From: JALZKA01 sp963717635
Lineage (GTDB): Bacteria; Actinomycetota; Thermoleophilia; Solirubrobacterales; 70-9
Reading direction: 5' to 3'
NCBI GenBank assembly: GCA_963717635.1
Contig: OY970347.1
Span: forward strand, 2,108,001 to 2,172,000
DNA length: 64,000 nt
The translations under genes were made by a program, and so were the position numbers. The notes under the pieces are model-generated. The model was not told the DNA's origin and made no database searches. It saw only the letters and a list, made by a program, of their open reading frames with translations. Position 1 is the stretch's first letter. Each line of letters opens with the position of its first letter. Shown here piece by piece: positions 31,686 through 38,945 of the stretch.

Positions 31686-33241
31686 CACTGCCACCCCGCG
31701 ACGATCCGGGCGACGTGCGGGTCCTCGTCCTTGTAGACGGCGAGGCCGTGGCCCTCCTCGCGGTGCTTGATCTCCCCGCCCCGCTCCTCGATCTCCGCCA
31801 CCACGTCGTCCGGGCTTAGGTAGCGCCGGAAGTGCTCGCCGAAGACGTGCGGCTGGTCCTCGTCCTCGCCGGTCCGAAACTCCAGGTAGAGCAGTCCTCC
31901 GGGCTTCAGCGCCATCGCCGCCAGGCGCCAGAGCTGCTGGCGGCCGGCGTCCTCGAGGGCGTGGACCAGGAACCGCCCGTAGATCACGTGCGAGCGCTCC
32001 TCGTGGGCCAGTCGCGCGCCCATCTCCATCACCTGCCGCAGGTCGTAGAGGTCAAGGACCTCGAACTTCGCATCCAGGCCGTCGGCCTCGGCGGCATTGG
32101 TGGCGCGCTCGATCGCGGACTCCGCGTAGTCCAGGCCAAGCACCGGGTGGCCGGCCCGGGCGAACCAGAGTGAGTCGCGGCCGGTGCCCGATCCGATGTC
32201 GACCACCGGCGTCGTGCCCTGCTCCTCCTCGCTGACCCAGCGCGCGAACGCGGACGGGTCCTGAGGGACCGCCGCGCTGCGCTGGCTGCGATAGAACTCG
32301 TCCCAGTACTTGATGTTCAAGTGCAAGCCTCCAAGCCAGCCGCCGATGCGTCGTCGTGTCTCCCGGCGGATCTTGAATTGAAATGACGGATCAGGAACGC
32401 GCCACGAGGGTCCGTACGTAGCGACTAACAACGCGTCGGGGTCGGCGGGCGCGGGCAACTGCCTACCGTTCAAGGTTACCTGCCCGAGGGGGACGATCGC
32501 CGACCGCGGCAGGTCCGCCCCGACTGCGAACGCCTGGTAGAAGCGGTCGTGGACGCGGAAGCACGTGAACACGTCGACGTGCCGGAAAACGCCGTCCTGC
32601 CCCGCGAAGTTCACCTGCAAAAAGCCGGCCGAGAACCGCTTGACTTCCCAGCCCCGGCGGACGAACGTCCGTTGGAGGTCGAACGACTCCCGAGCGATGT
32701 CGGCGGGGTGCTCGTGCGGGCTCAGGTAGGCGACGTCGACGTCGTCGTCGTGGCCGATCAGCTTGCCGTCGCGCACCGCGCCCAGGAGCGTTCCGTAGGT
32801 GATGAACGCCGGCAGGTCGCACTCCTCGGTGAGAACCCTCAGGACCTCGGCCGTCTGGTCGAGGGTCGCGTCGATCGTGTCACCGCCGGCGGAATCGAAC
32901 GGCTGGACCAACTCCCCCCATTTGCTGAGCGCCAGCGGCTGCCCGGCGTCGTCGACCACCTCGATGCGCCCTTCGCCCGTCCCCAGGGTCAGCTCCTGCT
33001 CGAGCAGGACCTCGCCCGTCTGGTGGTCGCGGATCGTGAGCTCGGTGACGCCGTTCAGATAGGGCTCGAGCGCCTCCGGCCACGGGACGATGCCCTCCGC
33101 GCCGATCGCCTTCATGTCGCGGTCCACGGACCAGATCCGCCGACCGTCGAAGACAACATCGAGCACGGCGTCCGACCCCTCGGGCACGCGAACCCCGGTG
33201 GCGTCGACCGCTGCCGTGGCCCCGGCCCGCTGGTTGGCCAT
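31685..33241 (-). CDS. LicD-type phosphotransferase fused to a SAM-dependent methyltransferase
   Basis: A 518-residue two-domain protein. The first 115 residues are a beta-rich domain I do not recognise. Residues about 120-300 are LicD-like: ITYGTLLGAVRDGKLIGHDDDVDVAYL is the family's nucleotidyltransferase-like signature with its acidic metal ligands, used to move phosphocholine or other phospho-groups onto glycans. Residues about 330-510 form a class I methyltransferase (VVDIGSGTGRDSLWFARAG, then YGRFLVHALED). The domains probably act in sequence, decorating and methylating a phospho-substituent; inference. ATG start overlaps the preceding stop (ATGA). Confidence 0.83.
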   Translation of the reverse strand: MANQRAGATAAVDATGVRVPEGSDAVLDVVFDGRRIWSVDRDMKAIGAEGIVPWPEALEPYLNGVTELTIRDHQTGEVLLEQELTLGTGEGRIEVVDDAGQPLALSKWGELVQPFDSAGGDTIDATLDQTAEVLRVLTEECDLPAFITYGTLLGAVRDGKLIGHDDDVDVAYLSPHEHPADIARESFDLQRTFVRRGWEVKRFSAGFLQVNFAGQDGVFRHVDVFTCFRVHDRFYQAFAVGADLPRSAIVPLGQVTLNGRQLPAPADPDALLVATYGPSWRVPDPSFQFKIRRETRRRIGGWLGGLHLNIKYWDEFYRSQRSAAVPQDPSAFARWVSEEEQGTTPVVDIGSGTGRDSLWFARAGHPVLGLDYAESAIERATNAAEADGLDAKFEVLDLYDLRQVMEMGARLAHEERSHVIYGRFLVHALEDAGRQQLWRLAAMALKPGGLLYLEFRTGEDEDQPHVFGEHFRRYLSPDDVVAEIEERGGEIKHREEGHGLAVYKDEDPHVARIVAGWQ

Positions 33242-33963
33242 CAGGCGGGCTCCGAGCCTCGCGAACGCCAGCGGTCGAGGGCGAAACGGCGGGCGCGACG
33301 GCCGAAGACCCGAACCGAGCGTGCGCCGGAGCTGGCGAGGGCCGGGATCGCGGCGGCCTGGCGGGCGGCCATGCGCGAGCGCCAGCGGACCCACTCGCCG
33401 GCTCCTGTCTTGCCGAGACGGCGCTCGGCCAAGCGCAGGCGGGCCTGCTCATGGCGCACCTGAAGGCGCTCGCGCGAGAGGCGATGAGCGTTACGGTCCA
33501 TGCGGGCGCGCATCGTCGACGAGCGGGCCCGGTGGCGCAGGTGCTCGGCGCGTTCCTCGGCGAGGGTGCCCTGCGAGGGCGGCCCGTGCTCCTTGCGGCT
33601 GGTCGTGGAGCGCAGCTCTGCCTCGACTGCTCGCAGCCGGTTCGTCCCGGATCCGCCTGCGCTCGCGCGCAGCTTCCCACCCCGCCCAAGCCGCGACGCG
33701 AAGCGACCCGGAACGATGAACAGGATGTCGGCGGCCGGCGCGGACGCGCCCGGGTCAGCGATCGCGACCCGCGGATCGGCGTCGTAGAGCTGTTCGAGCG
33801 CGCCGCGCCGCGAATCCTGCTCGGTGAGGTCCACCCGAACGGTGACCTCGGTGAGCTCCGACGCGAGAGCAGCGTCAACCGCCGCGGCCAGCGCCGCGAT
33901 CGGCGCCCGCTTGCCGGCGATCTCAACGATCACGGCACCCGTCGATGTGATTTCGGGCTCCAT
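33241..33963 (-). CDS. glycan-locus protein: half GT-A-like domain plus basic helical region; shortened paralogue of the 28553-29938 protein
   Basis: A 240-residue protein. The first 90 residues (AVIVEIAGKRAPIAALAAAV, then VRVDL, ADILFIVPGRF) resemble the first half of a GT-A fold without catalytic acids. From about 110 on the protein is strongly basic and helical (EERAEHLRHRARSSTMRARM), echoing the C-terminus of the 28553-29938 protein (compare EHGP...ERxxHLR in both). The frame extends upstream, but the ATG at 33963 lies 9 nt after a TACGAT box. Divergent from glycosyltransferase copy 2 and overlapping the LicD gene (ATGA). Confidence 0.6.
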   Translation of the reverse strand: MEPEITSTGAVIVEIAGKRAPIAALAAAVDAALASELTEVTVRVDLTEQDSRRGALEQLYDADPRVAIADPGASAPAADILFIVPGRFASRLGRGGKLRASAGGSGTNRLRAVEAELRSTTSRKEHGPPSQGTLAEERAEHLRHRARSSTMRARMDRNAHRLSRERLQVRHEQARLRLAERRLGKTGAGEWVRWRSRMAARQAAAIPALASSGARSVRVFGRRARRFALDRWRSRGSEPA

Positions 33964-33972
33964 GCAGCGGGG

Positions 33973-33983
33973 AATCGTAACCT
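33973..33983. promoter_or_regulatory. overlapping divergent -10 boxes
   Basis: TACGAT on the minus strand (33978-33973), 9 nt before ATG 33963, and TAACCT on the plus strand (33978-33983), 10 nt before ATG 33994, share base 33978. The geometry repeats that of 29947-29968 between the homologous gene pair. -35 elements would lie within the opposite coding regions and are not recognisable. Confidence 0.45.
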
Positions 33984-33993
33984 TCACGCCCCG

Positions 33994-35658
33994 ATGCGGC
34001 AGACGGCGACAGCCCCAAGCGAGCCCGGTGCAGACCCCGCGCGGCGGGTCGTGCCGGGCGAGGTCCTGCCGCTTCGGGTCGGCTTCGCGGGCGCCGCCAT
34101 CGCCAGCGGGCTGGCCTCGGGCGTCTATGCGACCGCGGTCGGGCGGCCTCAGCGCAGGCTGCGCTCCGGCGCTTCGCCGGACGTCGGCGACCTCCACGCG
34201 CTGGTGGTCGACCGGCCCGATCCCTCGCTGGGCGAGGCCGACCTGCGCTCGTTGTGCGAGCGGGCCCGTGCCGCCGGCATCCCGGTGGTCGGAATTCGCC
34301 GCGACTCAGAGCAGCCCGCCTGGGCCGGCCTGGCGGACATCGAAACCGGCGCTCCCGGCACGAACGCGCAGCTGACCGCGGCCCCGGCCGTCGACGTTGG
34401 CCGCTTCAATCCGGAGCGGTTCACCCAAGCGGGCGTTGCGGGCTACATCGCCGCGCTGGATCCGGACGTTGCGCTCGCCCGGGTCGAGGGGTCGTTCGCG
34501 ATGCTCGACTCAGCCGCCCGCTTCGACCCGGTGTCGCTGCGGAGCGCCGAGGACCCCGCCGCAGCGCGGGCGCCCGAGGGCGTGGTCGCCGCGCGCGAGC
34601 TGGACCTCGAAGACGACGAGCTGTTGTCGATCCTCCACAAACGGTTGGCCGTCCTCGACCACCCCTCCTTCCACGCCTCTGAGGTCGAGCGCGCGGGCTG
34701 GATCGCAAAGCTCTGCGCGGCCGGGGTCCCGGTCTGCGCCGAGGAGATCTCCGGTTCGCTGGCCGCTCTCTTGGGCACCGAGCTGACCGCGCTGCTCGAG
34801 CCGCTTCGGGCCCGCGACATGGCCGACTTAGACCAGCGCGAGCGGGCCTCGGTCGCGCTTCGCCGGGCGGCGCTTCGCGAACACTCGGCCGAGGCGCGCT
34901 GGCGCCAGCTCTGCGCCGAGCTCGGGATCGAGCTGCCGGGCCGGCCGCTGGTCTCGGTGATCCTCTCGACCCGGCGCGAGAGCTGGCTCGAGCACGGGAT
35001 CGCCCAGGTCGCCCGCCAGACCTATGAGCCGCGCGAGTTGGTCGTCTGCCTGCACGGCGACGAGTTCGCGCCCGGCACCACCGAGCGGGTCCGCTCGCTC
35101 TATTCGGGCGCCCTGCAGGTGATCCGGGTCGACTCCGAGCTGACCCTGGGCGATGCGCTCAACGCCGGGGTCGAGACCTCAGTCGGCGAGTTGGTGACGA
35201 AGATGGACGACGACGACTACTACTCGACCGAGCACCTCTGGGACCTGGTCTTGGCGCTCGAGTACTCGGGCGCGGATCTGGTTGGGAAGGCGGCCGAGTT
35301 CGTCTACCTCGAGGAGATCGACGTCACCGTCCGCCAGATCAGCCAGGACTCCGACACCCGTATGGCCGGCGGCGGGATGATGGCCCGCAAGGGCCCGCTC
35401 AAGGCGATCGGCGGCTGGCCGCAGCGCTCACGGGGCGAGGACCTCGCCCTGGTCCGCCGCTTCACCGCCGACGGCCGGCCGATCAAGCGGATCCCGCCCC
35501 ACGGCTACATCCTCAACCGCCACGGCGTCGACCACACCTGGCGCCCGCAGGTCGACTACTTTTTGTTCCGAAGCGAGCGCACGTGGCGCGGCCTGGGCTT
35601 CGACGTCACCGCGATTGAGCGCCCGACAGACCCGTACTCACGGATCCCGTGGAGCTAG
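33994..35658 (+). CDS. family-2 (GT-A) glycosyltransferase with extra N-terminal domain, copy 2
   Basis: A 554-residue paralogue of the 29978 protein. Its N-terminal domain (about 25-215; VLPLRVGFAGA) is alignable but divergent and 54 residues longer up to the shared block. The central segment (about 219-438) is nearly identical, including the donor/metal site MDDDDYYS (D404-D407) and TTA codon 278. The C-terminal acceptor region diverges again (MAGGGMMARKGPLKAI, RSRGEDLALVRRF). Same donor but different acceptor is the simplest reading. The stop overlaps sulfotransferase H in a CTAG. Confidence 0.87.
   Translation: MRQTATAPSEPGADPARRVVPGEVLPLRVGFAGAAIASGLASGVYATAVGRPQRRLRSGASPDVGDLHALVVDRPDPSLGEADLRSLCERARAAGIPVVGIRRDSEQPAWAGLADIETGAPGTNAQLTAAPAVDVGRFNPERFTQAGVAGYIAALDPDVALARVEGSFAMLDSAARFDPVSLRSAEDPAAARAPEGVVAARELDLEDDELLSILHKRLAVLDHPSFHASEVERAGWIAKLCAAGVPVCAEEISGSLAALLGTELTALLEPLRARDMADLDQRERASVALRRAALREHSAEARWRQLCAELGIELPGRPLVSVILSTRRESWLEHGIAQVARQTYEPRELVVCLHGDEFAPGTTERVRSLYSGALQVIRVDSELTLGDALNAGVETSVGELVTKMDDDDYYSTEHLWDLVLALEYSGADLVGKAAEFVYLEEIDVTVRQISQDSDTRMAGGGMMARKGPLKAIGGWPQRSRGEDLALVRRFTADGRPIKRIPPHGYILNRHGVDHTWRPQVDYFLFRSERTWRGLGFDVTAIERPTDPYSRIPWS
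34648..35309 (+). repeat. 662-bp direct repeat, copy 2
   Basis: Second copy of the block at 30467-31128, 660 of 662 bases equal by my reading. Located in the middle of the second glycosyltransferase gene. Confidence 0.97.
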
Positions 35659-36596
35659 CCCACCGGATAGCCGAGCTCGCGCAGGCGCTCGGCCGCGATC
35701 GCCTCGAAGCGGGCGATGTCTTCCACCGGCATCTTGTCGCGCCAGCGGTCGATTCGTGAGGGGTCGGGCGGGCGCTTGAGGTTCTCCATGATCTTCATGC
35801 GCTCGTCGGTGGAGACGACGCGGCCGTCCTTGGCGACCTCCTCGGGCGGGGTCTCCAGCGCGATCCGCTCGTCGACGTTTTCGTAGAAGCGGACCATGCG
35901 CTCGTCGAACGGCACCTCGATGAACTCCGCGATCCGGCGCAGGTTCGGCTCGGGGTCGCGCACCAGGTCCTCGTAGATCACCTCGAGGTAGTGCGGCAGA
36001 TCCTCGGCCTTGCGCCGGGCGTCGTCGATCCGCTTGACCCAGAACTCGGCGCAGCCTTCGATCGTGTCGGGGCCGAACCAAAGGTCCTTGATCGACAGCG
36101 CGACCGCGCGGCCGTCGCGGATCAGGTGGATGAACCGCGCCTCCGGAAGATGGCGGGCGATCACGTTCATCTTGATCACGTAGAACGGCGTCTTGTCGCC
36201 CCAGCGCAACTTGCCGATCTTCTCCGCGTACATCTCGTAAAAGCAGCGGATGCCATCGCCGAGCTGCTTCGGCTCGCGCTCGCGCACCCGCGCGGCGAAG
36301 GCATCCGGATCGAGGTGGAAGTCGGGCCAGCGCTTGTGGCCGGTGACCGACTCGATGAACGCCTCGACCGGGTCCTGCCCCGGCCGTCGCCGCGCCGCCC
36401 GCCAGACCTTGTGGGAGTGGTTGATGAAGTAGGTCTCGGGCGGGATCGCGAGGTCGGGATGCGCGTCCAGCATCAGCCGCAGCATCGTCGTGCCCGAGCG
36501 GGGAGCCCCGACGACAAAGGGGGCGGGCGCGTGCCCGGAATCGTCGTCCGGGTCGCGGGTCAAAAGGTTCTTGAGCCTGCTCGCCACGGCGGGCAA
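35655..36596 (-). CDS. sulfotransferase-family protein (H), PRSGTT subgroup
   Basis: A 313-residue protein with FVVGAPRSGTTMLRLML as PAPS loop and LIRDGRAVALS as second motif, Ser present. WGDKTPFYVIKM matches the conserved GDKTP strand of general bacterial sulfotransferases (Sulfotransfer_3-like). It is the least similar of the eight in this region. It lies 9 nt downstream of the large membrane protein gene and ends a long minus-strand run reaching back to mfd. Confidence 0.87.
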   Translation of the reverse strand: MPAVASRLKNLLTRDPDDDSGHAPAPFVVGAPRSGTTMLRLMLDAHPDLAIPPETYFINHSHKVWRAARRRPGQDPVEAFIESVTGHKRWPDFHLDPDAFAARVREREPKQLGDGIRCFYEMYAEKIGKLRWGDKTPFYVIKMNVIARHLPEARFIHLIRDGRAVALSIKDLWFGPDTIEGCAEFWVKRIDDARRKAEDLPHYLEVIYEDLVRDPEPNLRRIAEFIEVPFDERMVRFYENVDERIALETPPEEVAKDGRVVSTDERMKIMENLKRPPDPSRIDRWRDKMPVEDIARFEAIAAERLRELGYPVG

Positions 36597-36605
36597 GTCT
36601 AGGTA

Positions 36606-38945
36606 CTAGGGATTGGCCGGCAGATAGTGGTCCACGTACTCGCCGCAGACCTCCCCGGCGCTGTCGGCCAGGGGGCTCGGGACGGCCGTCAAGGCGACTC
36701 GGCCAAGCCAGACGCGGCGGTCAACGCCAAGGAGGTCCTGAAGGCCGCTCGGCTCCGCCGCCTCGACCTCGATCGCCACGGGCTCGCCTGAGCCGGTCAG
36801 ATCGCCGGCGGGCCAGAACGCGCCGCGGCCGGCGCCGGTCAGGTAGAAGCCCTCGAGCGAGGCCGGCAGCTCCGCCACCTCCTCGCCGTCGACGCTGACG
36901 GCCAGTGGCACCTGCGAGTGGTACTGGAGCGAGATCGCCCGCTCGCCCTCGGGGACGGTGAGCTCCTGCTCAGCAGCCGCCGGCGCCACGAACGAAAAGA
37001 CGGGGCTCCACGCCTCCTGCTCGCCGACGAGCGGCTCCTCCAGGACGGTCGCCTGCTCCACGACACCCTCGTCAGCGCTCGCGCACTCGTACGACGCGCC
37101 GGGATCGCCTCCCTCCTGCGGCATGACCTCGTAGAGAGGTCCCTTGCCGTGGCGGCGCCAGAGCACGTAGTCGCCCTCGCGCGCGACCTCATCCCAGTTG
37201 GGCGGCTGGGTCGACCCGAATGCCGCCGCGGTGGTGATCGCAAACTCCTGCCGGTTCAGCTTCTTCGGCTCGAGGGTGTCGAAGTCGAGCGCATCGCCCT
37301 GCTGCCAGCTCTTCGAAGCCCGGGCGCCGATCTCGGCCGGCACGTAGCCGCCCGGGCTGCGGGCCAGGGTGCCGCGCAGGTAGTAGCCGGCGAACCGGTC
37401 CAAGCCGAGGAACACGACGTCCTTGTCCTCCGGGATCCCCTCAGCCAGCGCCTCGAGATCGCGCTGGCGCCCGTCGAAGCCGACCGGGGCATCACGCAGC
37501 GCGAGCAGGGTCGAGGCGAACGCGAGGACGGCGAAGACGCCGCCGACCGCGATGCGAGCCGTCGTCCAGGGCGATCGCTCGCCAGGCGCCAACAGCCATC
37601 GCAGCGTGATCAGCATCAGCACCGGGGCCAGGACCGCCAGCGCCTTCGACTCGACGTGGATCTGCGCGAACTTCCGGGAAAGCAGGTACACGAACGCGGC
37701 GGTGACCAGCATCGCGAGGAGCGCCCACTCGCGCCGCCGCACCAACGCGATCGCCGCCCCGAGCGTGCAGAGAGTCGCGAACCCGGAGGCCAGGAGCGAG
37801 CCGTCAACGTCTCCGCGGACGATCCGGAAGTCGCCCTCGGGCCAGATGCCGAGCGCCTCACCGGGGAAGACGGGCGAGGAGAGCCGGCCGCGCGAGTCCT
37901 GAACATCGTCGATCTTCTCGATGAACCCGCTGGCGGGGCCGATCGCTATCGCCGCCAGCGCCGCCAGCACGAGACCCCCTGCGATCAGGAGCCGCCGGTG
38001 CTCTGCAGCCGCATCGCGGCTCGCCCGGAGATCGATTCGCGACTCGAAGCCGAGCCAGAGGATCGCCCAGACGGGAATCGCGACCGCGAACCACGCGACG
38101 CCCGGGATCGAGAAGGTGAAGACAGCGGCCAACGCCAGCACCGCAAGCACGGCGACGACCGCCCTGGCCGGCGGCGACTCCCGCTCCTCCCCCTGCCGCC
38201 GCGTCGCCAGGTGCAGCACGACCGCCAGAGCAACGATGAACAGCGCCATCGCCGTTTCCTTGAACCCGGATTGGGCGAGGAACGACGCCCCCAGGTACGG
38301 AAGTCCGGTCAACACGGCGACCACGCCGCGGCGCCAGGGGGGTAGCGCGGCGAGCGCCGAAAGCGCGGCCAGCGCGGTCAGCGCCGGAATCGCGAGCAGC
38401 AGGCCGTTGAAGACGGCGACCAGGTCGACCCCGGTTCCCTCCGAGACCGAAGCCGCCAGTGCTTGCGGCCCGACCGGGTAGCCGAACTGGACGGCCTTTG
38501 GCTGCGGCCCGAAGCCGTCGGCCAGCCAATCCGCCCAGTAGAGCTGGGCGGCCTGGTCGTTGCTGTAGATGCCCTCGCCCAGGACTCCCGTGCGCTCGTT
38601 GAAGAGGAACGGGAGCGAGGCCAGGGCAAGCGCTGCTGCCACCACGGCAACGGCGACCCCGTGCTGGGCCCGTGGGGCCGCTGAGGGCTCCGACGGGCGG
38701 TCCGGGGGAACCGCGCGCCTGGTCACCGCCGCGCAGCCAATGGTCAGGAGGCCCAGCACGATTGCCGCCGTCAGGCCCCGGCCCGGGAGACGGACCAGAA
38801 ACGGAGCCAGGACGACCAGGACGCCAAGCCCGACGCCGCCCGCGACCCACTCGGGCTGCCGCCAGCCGAAAAGCAGCATCGCGGCCCGGCCGATCACGAC
38901 CGACGCGAAAACGATCAGGAGCGCGCTGATCAAAACCGCAAGCAT
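36606..38945 (-). CDS. large multi-pass membrane protein, GT-C-like, with C-terminal extracellular domain
   Basis: A 779-residue protein. About 12 membrane helices (1-490) include a first external loop with GEGIYSNDQAAQLYWADWLADG, an acidic/aromatic loop like that of GT-C glycosyltransferases, and FGYPVGPQALAASVSEG. The last 280 residues are soluble and beta-rich (EQELTVPEGERAISLQYHS). It could be a polyprenyl-phosphate-sugar-dependent glycosyltransferase or the polymerase of the locus; neither is shown. ATG at 38945 overlaps the previous stop (ATGA); a TTG one codon earlier is less likely. Confidence 0.7.
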   Translation of the reverse strand: MLAVLISALLIVFASVVIGRAAMLLFGWRQPEWVAGGVGLGVLVVLAPFLVRLPGRGLTAAIVLGLLTIGCAAVTRRAVPPDRPSEPSAAPRAQHGVAVAVVAAALALASLPFLFNERTGVLGEGIYSNDQAAQLYWADWLADGFGPQPKAVQFGYPVGPQALAASVSEGTGVDLVAVFNGLLLAIPALTALAALSALAALPPWRRGVVAVLTGLPYLGASFLAQSGFKETAMALFIVALAVVLHLATRRQGEERESPPARAVVAVLAVLALAAVFTFSIPGVAWFAVAIPVWAILWLGFESRIDLRASRDAAAEHRRLLIAGGLVLAALAAIAIGPASGFIEKIDDVQDSRGRLSSPVFPGEALGIWPEGDFRIVRGDVDGSLLASGFATLCTLGAAIALVRRREWALLAMLVTAAFVYLLSRKFAQIHVESKALAVLAPVLMLITLRWLLAPGERSPWTTARIAVGGVFAVLAFASTLLALRDAPVGFDGRQRDLEALAEGIPEDKDVVFLGLDRFAGYYLRGTLARSPGGYVPAEIGARASKSWQQGDALDFDTLEPKKLNRQEFAITTAAAFGSTQPPNWDEVAREGDYVLWRRHGKGPLYEVMPQEGGDPGASYECASADEGVVEQATVLEEPLVGEQEAWSPVFSFVAPAAAEQELTVPEGERAISLQYHSQVPLAVSVDGEEVAELPASLEGFYLTGAGRGAFWPAGDLTGSGEPVAIEVEAAEPSGLQDLLGVDRRVWLGRVALTAVPSPLADSAGEVCGEYVDHYLPANP

